Shown here: piece after piece, positions 18,410-27,498 of the stretch
Numbering within the stretch: the stretch's first letter is position 1
How the letters are laid out: each line of letters starts with the position of its first letter
Assembly (NCBI RefSeq): GCF_000828675.1
Contig: NZ_AP014510.1
Span: 2,123,613 to 2,187,612, forward strand
Direction: 5' to 3'
Length of the DNA stretch: 64,000 nucleotides
From: Thermotoga profunda AZM34c06
GTDB lineage: Bacteria > Thermotogota > Thermotogae > Thermotogales > DSM-5069
Program-made: the position numbers and the translations under genes
Notes under the pieces: generated by a model
Told to the model about the DNA's origin: nothing
Database searches by the model: none
Seen by the model: only the letters and a program-made list of their open reading frames with translations

Positions 18410-19249
18410 ATGCGGTTACAGAATCGATGGATACTATTTGTTAAATACCTTTTGATCATACCTGCATGTGCTTTTACCCTTTTACCATTGATATGGGTTG
18501 TGGTTAGATCCATAGAACCAGATACGGGTATAGAGTCTTATTCATTGATACCCAAAGCTATAACATTCGACAATTACATTGCCGCGTGGAATTATCCAAA
18601 GGTCATTGACGATAATGTTTCACTTGGTACAATGTTATTCAATAGTTTATTCGTAGCTGGCGCAGTAACACTCATTAGTATTTTCTTCGATTCAATGGCA
18701 GGTTATGCTTTGGCAAGAAAGAACTTTGTTGGAAAGAAAATTCTGTTCTGGTTAGCATTATCAACACTTATGATACCATTCTACGCCGTTGCGATACCCA
18801 TGTATATAATAACTATCCGCATGGGTATGTACGATACTTTAGCAGCTCTTATAATTCCATTCACGGCCAGTGGGTTTGGCGTGTTCATGTTCAGGCAGAG
18901 TTTCCTATCTATACCTGCTGATTTTGAGCAAGCCGCTAAAGCCGATGGTGCAAATGATTTTTATATATACTGGAAGATAATGTTGCCAATGGTGAAGCCA
19001 ACTATCGCAACTATGGTGGTTTTCAAGGTTCTCTGGTCATGGGGTCAGTTTTTCTGGCCACTTTTGGTCATACAAGATTATTCGAAAATGCCGATTAATC
19101 TGGGACTTGCCATGTTCAGAGGTCACAACATCACAAGATGGGGCTTGTTGTGTGCGGGGATGATTGTTGCTACGATACCAATTCTCATAGTGTTCTTATC
19201 TTGCCAAAAGTGGTATGTTGAAGGATTAAGTGGAGGTCTAAAAGGATGA
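18410..19249 (+). CDS. Sugar ABC transporter permease (MalG type)
   Basis: About 279 residues, six membrane helices, forming the import channel with the MalF-type partner encoded just upstream. The EAA loop reads EQAAKADGANDFYIYWKIML, and FVGKKILFWLALSTLMIPF is the conserved mid-protein helix with the AGYALARK motif in front. The ATG at 18410 has GAGGTG at the right distance; the GTG at 18401 is part of that ribosome-binding site. The gene begins 11 bases after its partner. Confidence 0.9.
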   Translation: MRLQNRWILFVKYLLIIPACAFTLLPLIWVVVRSIEPDTGIESYSLIPKAITFDNYIAAWNYPKVIDDNVSLGTMLFNSLFVAGAVTLISIFFDSMAGYALARKNFVGKKILFWLALSTLMIPFYAVAIPMYIITIRMGMYDTLAALIIPFTASGFGVFMFRQSFLSIPADFEQAAKADGANDFYIYWKIMLPMVKPTIATMVVFKVLWSWGQFFWPLLVIQDYSKMPINLGLAMFRGHNITRWGLLCAGMIVATIPILIVFLSCQKWYVEGLSGGLKG

Positions 19250-19273
19250 AAATAAAAAAGGTGTGATCATTCA

Positions 19274-20365
19274 ATGAAAATTGGCTTTTCAAGTGTAGAT
19301 TTGTCCTTTCCAGAAAAACTGGAAATGGCTGGTTATATTCTTAGAAAAGAAACTTCTATTGGTTCTCATGATCCTTTGCAATTATTCTGTATTTATCTCA
19401 ATGAAGATCAAATTGAAACAGCAATATTAGTATTCGACTTGCTTACAGTTCCAAAAAAATTTCCAAGACAAATAGACGGCATAAAACTCATACCCGTTGC
19501 CACTCATATACATTCTGGCCCCAAACCAGATTGTGTTTGCGATATTATAGAGTTTTCTGCAAGAGAGGCTTTAATGAAGGCTAAGCAAAATTCATCAAAT
19601 TTGAACAAGCTAACTATCAAACAATTTGAAGTGTCTAATGTCTGCGATTTTAGAAACAGGCAAGATAGTACAACAATACCTACCAATTTAATTGAATTTG
19701 AAACTATAAAACAAAGATTCTCGATAGTACTATTTCCTTGTCATCCAACCGTTCTTGGACCAGAAAATTTACTGTATTCAAGTGACATAATCGGAGCTAT
19801 AAGAAGAAAATTAGAGATGAAATTCGATCAACCATTTGTTTTTCTTAATTCTTGTTGCGGTGATTTAAGCACTCATAGAACAAGAAAGGAAAGATCATTC
19901 ACAGAGATTGAAAGATTGGCGGGGATTTTCCTTAAACAGTGCATCCCATATATTTTGTATCAAAAATCTGCACCTTGGGGACTTTCCGTAAAAGAAATTG
20001 AACTCGAAGTAGAGTATGTCCAAAAGAATGTTGAAGAATCATCATTAAACGAAAGAGATATACCAGGCATGATGTTGATCAAACAACGGGGTAAATTACC
20101 AGAGAGGGAAGAGTTTATAATATCTTTCCTTGTGATCGATCACCTTAAATTGTTTTTCGTTCCTTTTGAACTGTTCTTCGAATTCTGCAATGTTATTTCG
20201 TCAATAGATAAACTTGCCTTCGTGATATGCTATGCAAATTCACCAGCCTCGTATGTGGTACCAAAGAGCGTGAAAAGTGGCTATGAATGGTTAGCATCTC
20301 CTTATGCAGACGATACTGAGGAGAGATTATTGTCCTTAATATCATATGAATTAATGCGTTTGTAA
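19274..20365 (+). CDS. Neutral/alkaline ceramidase-like protein
   Basis: 363 residues. The N-terminal half matches the zinc amidase domain of the neutral/alkaline ceramidase family: GFSSVDLSFP at the start, VATHIHSGP (His78 and His80, the family's ATHTHSGP zinc site), FPCHPTVLGPENLLYSSDI (His157) and FLNSCCGDLS. It has no signal peptide, unlike secreted ceramidases, and is about half the length of full ceramidases. It lies between a sugar permease and a sugar kinase, so the substrate is more likely an N-acylated sugar or glycan than a sphingolipid; that is inference. Confidence 0.72.
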   Translation: MKIGFSSVDLSFPEKLEMAGYILRKETSIGSHDPLQLFCIYLNEDQIETAILVFDLLTVPKKFPRQIDGIKLIPVATHIHSGPKPDCVCDIIEFSAREALMKAKQNSSNLNKLTIKQFEVSNVCDFRNRQDSTTIPTNLIEFETIKQRFSIVLFPCHPTVLGPENLLYSSDIIGAIRRKLEMKFDQPFVFLNSCCGDLSTHRTRKERSFTEIERLAGIFLKQCIPYILYQKSAPWGLSVKEIELEVEYVQKNVEESSLNERDIPGMMLIKQRGKLPEREEFIISFLVIDHLKLFFVPFELFFEFCNVISSIDKLAFVICYANSPASYVVPKSVKSGYEWLASPYADDTEERLLSLISYELMRL

Positions 20366-20384
20366 AATACCAGGAGGTATAAAA

Positions 20385-21332
20385 ATGAGATTTCTTGGAA
20401 TAGATGCCGGAGGAACAAAAACGAGAATAATTACATGTGATGAAACGGGAAGAGTCATCTCATCTGCTTTAGGAGGACCAGGGAATCATCTTGACATAGG
20501 AATTGAGAAACTGATGGCAACTATCTCAGAATGCTTGAAAAACATGAAACAAAACTCAAACGAAGTAGACGCATGTGTTCTTGGATTATCTGGAGCGGGT
20601 TTTTCCAAGAAAAGTTGCGATAAATTGTGTGAACTGATGAAACCAGTTATACCCGCAAAAAGGATTATGGTTGTGAATGATTGCTTAATTGCCTTAATAG
20701 GCTCATTGGGATATATTAGAAAGTCTGGTGCAATAATTGTTGCTGGTACTGGTTCAATGATCGTTGGTATAGATGAAAATGGTAACATTTATAGAGTAGG
20801 AGGATGGGGCCACATAATAGGCGATATATGGAGTGCTTATGGAATAGCCTTTGAGGCTGTTAAAGAAGTAATGAGATACTGGGAAAACAGAGGTGAATTT
20901 ACCAACCTTGTACAGTATGTAGAGGAAATCCTAAACCTTCATTGCGTAGACGATGTATTGAGATATTTCTATGTTGACAAACATCCCAAAAGTCATCTTG
21001 CTTCTTTCGCACCATTTGTTTTGAAATGTGCTCGTGAAAATGACCACATAGCCAGAATGATTGTGCAAAGGAGTCTTGAAGAACTTATTAACGCCACTGG
21101 ACCCGTTTTGAAATCGATTCACAGCGACTTTCTATCTTATACCGGAGGGCTTTTTGAAGAACCATATTTTTTCAATTCTGTACAGGAATCTATGAAGAGA
21201 AACTTTGGTATCTCACTCCAAGAACCGTATCTCCCTCCAGTCGGAGGGGCATTGATAATGGCAATGAAGTTAGTGTTTCCAGTCAAAGATGAGGTTGTCC
21301 AGAATTTGAGAGATCAACTTAGAAATAACTAA
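20385..21332 (+). CDS. BadF/BcrA-type N-acetylglucosamine kinase-like protein
   Basis: 315 residues of the ASKHA ATPase fold. GIDAGGTKTRI is phosphate-1, VLGLSGAG and VVNDCLIAL follow in the first lobe, and IIVAGTGSMIVG with GGWGHIIGDIWSAYGIA is the adenosine and sugar-contact region typical of N-acetylglucosamine kinases of the BadF family. It probably phosphorylates the imported or released N-acetylhexosamine at C6, feeding the SIS deaminase at 11454. An AGGAGGT site precedes the ATG. The neighbouring hexosaminidase supports the substrate guess. Confidence 0.8.
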   Translation: MRFLGIDAGGTKTRIITCDETGRVISSALGGPGNHLDIGIEKLMATISECLKNMKQNSNEVDACVLGLSGAGFSKKSCDKLCELMKPVIPAKRIMVVNDCLIALIGSLGYIRKSGAIIVAGTGSMIVGIDENGNIYRVGGWGHIIGDIWSAYGIAFEAVKEVMRYWENRGEFTNLVQYVEEILNLHCVDDVLRYFYVDKHPKSHLASFAPFVLKCARENDHIARMIVQRSLEELINATGPVLKSIHSDFLSYTGGLFEEPYFFNSVQESMKRNFGISLQEPYLPPVGGALIMAMKLVFPVKDEVVQNLRDQLRNN

Positions 21333-21383
21333 ATCACATACAAATTTGAATATTCGCATACGGAAAAGAAAGGAGACCGGCAT

Positions 21384-23213
21384 ATGTTGCCTCGACCAAA
21401 GAAAATCACCCTGCTGAATGATACTTTTGAAATCCCATCTGAAGGTAAGATTTTCACCCTGCCAGAATCTTTTAAATTCGCTGTGTCTTTAAAAGACGAA
21501 CTGATCAAATACAGGAAAAGATTCTCACTTACGGGTTTTAACGATAAATCTACAACGATAAAGATCATCTTGAATTCAAATATGGTATCACATTCACAAG
21601 GTTATAAAATCAAAATAACACCCAATGGAATCGTTTTGATGGCAAAAACGACTCAAGGTATCTTCTACAGCCTACAATCTCTAATTCAACTGATGAGAGA
21701 ATATGAATGCAGAATACCTACGATGATCATAGAAGATGAACCAGATTTCGAGAATCGTGGATTTATGTTGGATATAAGCAGAGATAGAATACCAAACATG
21801 GACACATTAAAAAAAATAATAGACATATTGGCTGAACTCAAATACAACCAGTTTCAACTCTATACGGAACACACATTTGCTTACAGTAAGCATGAATTAG
21901 TTTGGAGAGATTATACACCACTTACCTCAGAAGAAGTGCAAGAACTAAATAATTATTGCAGAGAAAGATTTATCGAACTTGTCCCAAACCAAAATTCATT
22001 CGGACATCTCGGTAAATGGCTTAAGCACGATCAATACAAATATCTCGCGGAATGTCCGGATGGTTTCATAACCCCTTGGGGAGAAAAATACGGACCGTTT
22101 TCTCTCTCTCCAGCCGTACCAGAAACATTGAATTTCTTGAGTGAACTGTTTGACGAACTTCTTCCCAACTTTACAAGTACCAAGGTAAATATCGGAGCCG
22201 ATGAAACGTACGATCTTGGCTTGGGGAAGTCAAAAGAATTGTGTGAGAAATATGGAAAAGGAACGGTGTATCTTGGTTTTCTCCTAAAAATCCATCAAAT
22301 ATTGGACAGGCACGGCAAAACTGTGATGTTTTGGGGGGATATCATAAAGAATTACCCAGAACTTGTGGCACAACTACCAGATGACACAATTGCGTTGCTC
22401 TGGGGTTACGAAGGTGATCATCCATACGATGAAGAATGCAAATTATTTGCAACCAAAGGTGTGGCGTTTTATGTTTGTCCAGGTACTTCAACTTGGAATT
22501 CCTTTACTGGTAGAAGTGACAATGCCATTGTGAATATCGAAAACGCTTTGATAAATGGCAAAAAGTACAACGCTATTGGTTTTTTATTAACAGATTGGGG
22601 TGACAATGGCCATCATCAACACCTCCCATTTTCTATGATAGGCCTTGGTTATGCAGCATCATTGGGTTGGAACCTATCGAAGAATTTGATGAATGATGAA
22701 TTACTGGAAGAAATTAACACTCATGTGTTCAAAACAAGGCTTCCCATAGCAGAATCCGTCTACAATCTTGGTGCAATTTACAAGCACATAAAACTCAAAT
22801 TGCACAATACAAGCCCATATTTCATATCACTCGTATTTCCACACAGAATATCGAAATACTTGAATGAAATCAATGATGAAGACATTAAAAATACCAAGGA
22901 TGCAATAGAAATTGTAAACACGACTATTCACAATCTATCTGAATTTATGGCAAGAACAAAATCTGAATCTGAAAAAGTCACCATTTTGCAGATCATTAAT
23001 AATGCTGAAATGTTGGCCTTGGGGATGGAATCATTGATACTTATAAAGCAGAATGGAAATATCTCGTTGATACCAGAGGAGAGAAAAACTTACCTAAAGC
23101 AAAAACTAGAACAGATAGCTGAACAGTACAGAACTCTCTGGTCTATCTTAAACAGAAAAGGTGGTTTAAATTACAGTGTAGAAAAACTGTCTCAGATATC
23201 AAAATATCTTTGA
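21384..23213 (+). CDS. GH20-type beta-N-acetylhexosaminidase
   Basis: 609 residues without a signal peptide, so cytoplasmic. Residues about 1-120 match the GH20b accessory domain (LPRPKKITLL onwards, and GIFYSLQSLIQLM). The barrel follows, with DISRDRIPNMDTLKKIIDIL, NSFGHLG and the catalytic pair Asp273-Glu274 in VNIGADETYDLG. GH20 enzymes release terminal beta-GlcNAc or beta-GalNAc by substrate-assisted catalysis, which needs an intact N-acetyl group. It is the last gene of the operon, so released sugar would pass to the kinase encoded in front. The C-terminal 130 residues are helical with no assigned role. Confidence 0.85.
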   Translation: MLPRPKKITLLNDTFEIPSEGKIFTLPESFKFAVSLKDELIKYRKRFSLTGFNDKSTTIKIILNSNMVSHSQGYKIKITPNGIVLMAKTTQGIFYSLQSLIQLMREYECRIPTMIIEDEPDFENRGFMLDISRDRIPNMDTLKKIIDILAELKYNQFQLYTEHTFAYSKHELVWRDYTPLTSEEVQELNNYCRERFIELVPNQNSFGHLGKWLKHDQYKYLAECPDGFITPWGEKYGPFSLSPAVPETLNFLSELFDELLPNFTSTKVNIGADETYDLGLGKSKELCEKYGKGTVYLGFLLKIHQILDRHGKTVMFWGDIIKNYPELVAQLPDDTIALLWGYEGDHPYDEECKLFATKGVAFYVCPGTSTWNSFTGRSDNAIVNIENALINGKKYNAIGFLLTDWGDNGHHQHLPFSMIGLGYAASLGWNLSKNLMNDELLEEINTHVFKTRLPIAESVYNLGAIYKHIKLKLHNTSPYFISLVFPHRISKYLNEINDEDIKNTKDAIEIVNTTIHNLSEFMARTKSESEKVTILQIINNAEMLALGMESLILIKQNGNISLIPEERKTYLKQKLEQIAEQYRTLWSILNRKGGLNYSVEKLSQISKYL

Positions 23214-23255
23214 GTATTCCATAATTATATTATGCAAAAATAATCACTGAAAAGA

Positions 23256-23284
23256 CCCTGACCAGAACTCAAAGCTGGTCAGGG
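23256..23284. terminator. Terminator between convergent operons
   Basis: CCCTGACCAG and CTGGTCAGGG form a perfect 10-bp stem around a nine-base loop, 42 bases after the GH20 stop and 22 bases beyond the aldolase stop. On the minus strand it is followed by a short T-rich run, so it mainly ends the aldolase operon; it may also serve the plus-strand operon. Confidence 0.75.
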
Positions 23285-23306
23285 TGATTGTATTGTGACC
23301 AATATT

Positions 23307-24152
23307 TCATATTCTCTGATTACTGTTGAGCAGTTTTATCTTGTGTTTGACCATTTCAGTCACAGCACAAGACGCATCTTTTAACAGTATAATTTGGTCT
23401 TTCAAATCCGGTTTGTTTTGCAGTATCTCTCTTATCTTTTTTACGTAAACTGTTTTCAAAACTGTACCTATGTTTATCTTTCCAAATCTCATTTTACTGA
23501 TTTTTGTGAGATCTTCATCAGGCACGCCGCTCGATCCATGTAAAACCAAGGGCACATCCACGACTTCTTGTATCTGTTCGACTCGCTCAAAATTTATCTG
23601 TGCCTCTTGTTTTTGCATCGCATGAGCAGTACCAACTGCAACTGCAAGTGCATCGACCTGTGTCTGCTCAAAAAATGCCTTTGCAGATTCTGGTTCTGTC
23701 AAAATTTGCTGGAGTTCCTCGCCCTCTTCGGATTTTCCAACTCTTCCTATCTCCGCTTCAACCGACACACCAAAAGCTCTTGCAACCTTTACAACTAATT
23801 TTGTATTGTGAACATTTTCTTCAAAACTCAGACTCGATCCATCGTACATAACAGAGGTAAAACCTGCCTTCATGGCTTTAAAGATTATATCCAAATCTGT
23901 AGCATGATCTAAATGTGACACGACAGGTACAGTTGCATTTTCTGCCAAATCGTTCATAATACAAGCTGCGATCTTAATACCTAAATGTTTTATCGCACTC
24001 GGTGAAGCCATCAATATAACCGGCGATTTCATTTCCTCAGCACCCTTGACGATTGCTACGGCATCTTCATAGGTATGAATATTGAAAGCCGGTATTGCGT
24101 AATTTGATTTATAAGCCTTTTGAACAAGCTCTCTTAGTGTAACCAATGGCAT
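23307..24152 (-). CDS. Class II ketose-bisphosphate aldolase (FbaA/GatY family)
   Basis: About 281 residues, normal for the family. Zinc and substrate residues are visible: VVSHLDHATDLD carries the HxxH-type zinc ligand region and catalytic Asp, AVAVGTAHAM supplies a second histidine, and LHGSSGVPDEDL the third with the phosphate loop. It cleaves fructose- or tagatose-1,6-bisphosphate (or a related bisphosphate) to two trioses. As the last gene of an operon with PfkB and FGGY kinases, it probably finishes breakdown of a ketose. ATG at 24152 is preferred because AGGAGG lies seven bases before it; TTG at 24158 is too close. Confidence 0.88.
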   Translation of the reverse strand: MPLVTLRELVQKAYKSNYAIPAFNIHTYEDAVAIVKGAEEMKSPVILMASPSAIKHLGIKIAACIMNDLAENATVPVVSHLDHATDLDIIFKAMKAGFTSVMYDGSSLSFEENVHNTKLVVKVARAFGVSVEAEIGRVGKSEEGEELQQILTEPESAKAFFEQTQVDALAVAVGTAHAMQKQEAQINFERVEQIQEVVDVPLVLHGSSGVPDEDLTKISKMRFGKINIGTVLKTVYVKKIREILQNKPDLKDQIILLKDASCAVTEMVKHKIKLLNSNQRI

Positions 24153-24164
24153 CTTCAATCCTCC

Positions 24165-25589
24165 TCATCTAAGAAGTCTGTTGTACCCTTGGCTCATCTT
24201 TATGTAGAGTTCATTCATTTGTTTACACAGTTCATAATCAGGAACGATCTTTTGAAAAGCTGTTTTTGCTTTCAGAGCTTCAAATGCTTGTTCATTATGT
24301 GAGCCTTTGATTGCTGACACTGCCGCCCCAAGGGCAGTCAGTTCGGTGGTGTTCAAATAATAAAGATCTTTACATAACATTGAAGCTTTGTATTTCATGA
24401 AAACATCGTTATTGATCAATGCCCCACCAACGATAATGGGAAGATCACCAACATATCTGTTGAGGTTTTCTATGGTTACCCTACTCGTGTAAGAAAGATA
24501 TTGGTACACAGTTTGGAGGATTTCTTCTGGTGTACAATCGGCGGGAATCTCAAGAAAGTTGATGCCTTGACAATTTTCACCAACCACGTTATCGCCATTA
24601 CTGTAGATGTAAAAATTCACTCTTTGTGGCATCGATTTTATTTTTTCATTTATTAATCTGAATCTTTTAGAAGAAACCGTCATACCGAAAGTTCTTAAGA
24701 CCAATTCAATCAACTTTCCATGATATCTAACACCAGAGGCAAGATAATACTGGCCATCCTTGAAACCTATACCGACAAGTCCACCATTTTTCATGAAAGG
24801 TTCCTTCATGTGTAGATTCCCATCTTTTTCATGAGATATAGCTGTGATTAAAGAAGCTGTCCCCATTGAATCGTATATCAAATCACTTCCATACAACGAG
24901 ACCAGTCCAAAGGTACCAGTCAAATGATCATGTCCTGCTAAGAACACAGGTATTTTTCCATAGTATCCAACAAAACTGCCGGTGTAATCGAGTTTTCCCA
25001 GTTGATCCTGTGATATTTCAAAGTGATCAATCAGATTCTTATTCCAGCGTCTGTTGTGCACATCAACCATGTGACTTCGGCAAGCTTGAGTCATATCCCA
25101 AACAGCGTTCTTTGTGAGTCTGTACAGTACATAAGAACAGACAGGCAACCAGTGTTCCACTTCGTTTGGTCTGACGATGCTATTTTCGTACATATAAAGT
25201 ATTTTGTACAAAGAGAAGTAGTATATATCTCTTGAACCAGAAATCTCGTAAGGAGCAAGTTTATCAACTATTTTTTCGTATTTTTGTTGTGTTGTTTTTG
25301 TACACGTATCATACCAAACGATTGGATCGTGCAATTTTCTACCATTTGCAACAGGAACTACCGATTCTCCAAAACTCGTACAACTTAAACCAGCTATGTC
25401 GTATTCCTCATTGAGCTGAGAAATAATCTTTTCAATACTATGATCGAGTTTGTCAAGGTCAAAATATTCAACAGCGTTCGCAACTCTCTTTGGTGTTTTA
25501 ATCTTTATGATTTTCTCTATACCATTTTCATCAACAACTATGATTTTCGTATTCGTAGTCCCAAGATCTATACCAACATAAGTCCTCAT
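24165..25589 (-). CDS. FGGY-family carbohydrate kinase
   Basis: 474 residues. GIDLGTTNTKIIVVDENG is the phosphate-1 loop; GHDHLTGTFG and YDSMGTASLI are the sugar and adenosine regions of FGGY kinases, and VGGALINNDVFMKYKA ends the second lobe. FGGY enzymes phosphorylate ketoses and polyols such as xylulose, tagatose or sorbose-type sugars; the true substrate cannot be assigned. The start overlaps the PfkB stop by four bases (ATGA). Together with the PfkB kinase and aldolase it suggests a two-phosphorylation pathway. Confidence 0.85.
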   Translation of the reverse strand: MRTYVGIDLGTTNTKIIVVDENGIEKIIKIKTPKRVANAVEYFDLDKLDHSIEKIISQLNEEYDIAGLSCTSFGESVVPVANGRKLHDPIVWYDTCTKTTQQKYEKIVDKLAPYEISGSRDIYYFSLYKILYMYENSIVRPNEVEHWLPVCSYVLYRLTKNAVWDMTQACRSHMVDVHNRRWNKNLIDHFEISQDQLGKLDYTGSFVGYYGKIPVFLAGHDHLTGTFGLVSLYGSDLIYDSMGTASLITAISHEKDGNLHMKEPFMKNGGLVGIGFKDGQYYLASGVRYHGKLIELVLRTFGMTVSSKRFRLINEKIKSMPQRVNFYIYSNGDNVVGENCQGINFLEIPADCTPEEILQTVYQYLSYTSRVTIENLNRYVGDLPIIVGGALINNDVFMKYKASMLCKDLYYLNTTELTALGAAVSAIKGSHNEQAFEALKAKTAFQKIVPDYELCKQMNELYIKMSQGYNRLLR

Positions 25590-26521
25590 AGTTCTTCCTC
25601 CATTATGTCTACATTTGAGAGTTGGCTTTCCAGATCCTGCAGATCAAAGATTGCTGCACCATATTTCAAGGTATTTGCCGTACCACAAGCCGTTGCAAAG
25701 ATGAGTCTTTCTTGAATGGATTTGTTCAAAGCTTCATAGTAAAGATAACCTGCAAAAAAAGAATCTCCTGAACCCACTGAATAATCTGATTGAATAACCC
25801 TTGGTTTCACACGAATGGCTCTATTGTCCAAAAGTGTTACTGAACCATCCTTTCCGTAAGTCACACAGAGGACTTTTATATTATAACTGTCCTTGATATG
25901 GAGAAGCTCACCCAGGTTCATTTGTTGAAGATCCAAGGCTATTCTCAACTCATCGGCGTTCACCTTGACCATTTCAGGTTCAAAGTTCAGTAATTCTTTG
26001 AGCCATTCTCCAGATATATCTATCATCAACCGACAAGATTTTTCCTTTGCAAACCGCGCTATCCTTGCCATATCTTTAATTCCAAATCCTCTCGGCGCAC
26101 TTCCAGAAACCACTAATGTACCGTTTTCCTTTAGAACAGACGAGAAAAATTCAAGAAAATTCTCTACCTCTTTCCTCTGCATGACTGGACCAGGCTCGTT
26201 GACCATCAACATTCTCTTTTCATATTCATAGACAACTGCGGTGTTTATCCTGCTTTCGTCTTCAATCCAAAATTCCAGGGTGTTTATACCATCCTCTTTG
26301 CACTTTGCATGGATAATCTTTCCCACATCGCCTCCAAGAATGTTTATACATATATAATCCTTAAAACCAAGTGTGTTGAAAACTCTTGCAATATTCAATC
26401 CCTTACCATCTACAAGTTTCACAACATAATCTCCTCTGAGTACATTGGGGGTTTTTGGTGGTTTTGAAATGATCACCCAGTGATCATAACATGGATTTAG
26501 ATTCAGTATTTGAATGCTCAA
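25586..26521 (-). CDS. PfkB-family kinase (1-phosphofructokinase/tagatose-6-phosphate kinase type)
   Basis: About 311 residues. NLNPCYDHWV is the TLNPAxD-like N-terminal motif of 1-phosphofructokinase and LacC-type kinases, GKGLNIARVFNTLG is the substrate-binding block, and SVGSGDSFFAGYLYYEAL carries the GxGD catalytic base. It would add the second phosphate to a ketose phosphate before aldolase cleavage. The frame is open to a GTG at 26530, but GGAGGT lies one base before that; the TTG at 26521, ten bases downstream of GGAGGT, is a better start. The SorC stop sits just upstream. Confidence 0.82.
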   Translation of the reverse strand: MSIQILNLNPCYDHWVIISKPPKTPNVLRGDYVVKLVDGKGLNIARVFNTLGFKDYICINILGGDVGKIIHAKCKEDGINTLEFWIEDESRINTAVVYEYEKRMLMVNEPGPVMQRKEVENFLEFFSSVLKENGTLVVSGSAPRGFGIKDMARIARFAKEKSCRLMIDISGEWLKELLNFEPEMVKVNADELRIALDLQQMNLGELLHIKDSYNIKVLCVTYGKDGSVTLLDNRAIRVKPRVIQSDYSVGSGDSFFAGYLYYEALNKSIQERLIFATACGTANTLKYGAAIFDLQDLESQLSNVDIMEEEL

Positions 26522-26529
26522 GGCTAACA

Positions 26530-27498
26530 CTACCTCCAGTTCTTATCAGAAATGTATTCAATGACATTTCGTGCGGTATTTTCGTCTGTTATCAATACAT
26601 CTGTGAGATTGCCTTTCAAAAGTCCAACTATACTCTCGATCTTGTGAAAACCTCCAGCAACGACTATCTTGAGTTTGGCTTTCATGTACTGTTCCATAGT
26701 TATGTTATTGACTTTTTGCATGAAATCAAGATCGTGAATCTTGCCATTGATATCAAAATAGTGAGTCAAAACATCACCAACTATACCAAGTTTTTCGAGC
26801 CTGTCTAAAACCGAACCATCAAAGACATTTTGACGGAATAATGGTGAACGTGAGATAGAATACCCCACACTACAGATTACAATATCGAGTTTGTCCCAAA
26901 TTGAATTTACGTATCTGAATTCTTCGGCTCTCTGAAGTTGTTGTTTTTGTTCATAATCATCCATCAGAAAGGGGAAATAGACTGGAATTGCTCTTGCATT
27001 CAATCTATCCGCAAAATTCTGGGCTATAAAATTGGAGTCAAAATGCTTGTCTGACAGCTTAAAGGTCCCACCAGATAGCGGTAAAACATTCCATTTAGAT
27101 TTCTCAACTCTAAAATCGTAAGTTGCCAGTGTGAACATTGTCGTACCCCAACCTATTCCAACATTCAACAGATCATTCGGAAGATCAGATAAATATTCCC
27201 AAGCCTTTCTCGCGAGTGATTGTAATAACAGTTGATTGTTCGTGTGCCCCGTTGTGAGCAAGAGCCTTTTTAAACCAAACTTCTGTTGAAACAACACATC
27301 ATATTCTACTTCCAGTTTCTGTGGAATTCTTGGCGGTATTACTTCAATGCGCACAATCTTTCTTTCAATTGCCATCTTGAGATACTTACTCACCTGTACT
27401 CTTGACACACCCAGCTTTTTTGCTATATCTCTTTGCAATACGTTTTTGATGTAATAATCGTATGCGACCTCAAACAACAGATCATCACTGATGGTCAT
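26530..27498 (-). CDS. SorC-family transcriptional regulator
   Basis: About 322 residues. A helix-turn-helix near the start reads QRDIAKKLGVSRVQVSKYL, followed by the SorC sugar-phosphate domain (VGIGWGTTMFTLA, VVAGGFHKIESI). It probably senses a phosphorylated intermediate of the ketose pathway and controls this operon, which has a large palindrome at its promoter. The open frame continues upstream into the permease gene, but the ATG at 27498 overlaps the permease stop as ATGA and begins MTISDDLLFEVAYDYY, a natural N terminus. A regulator in the middle of its operon, between permease and kinase genes, makes it autoregulated. Confidence 0.88.
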   Translation of the reverse strand: MTISDDLLFEVAYDYYIKNVLQRDIAKKLGVSRVQVSKYLKMAIERKIVRIEVIPPRIPQKLEVEYDVLFQQKFGLKRLLLTTGHTNNQLLLQSLARKAWEYLSDLPNDLLNVGIGWGTTMFTLATYDFRVEKSKWNVLPLSGGTFKLSDKHFDSNFIAQNFADRLNARAIPVYFPFLMDDYEQKQQLQRAEEFRYVNSIWDKLDIVICSVGYSISRSPLFRQNVFDGSVLDRLEKLGIVGDVLTHYFDINGKIHDLDFMQKVNNITMEQYMKAKLKIVVAGGFHKIESIVGLLKGNLTDVLITDENTARNVIEYISDKNWR

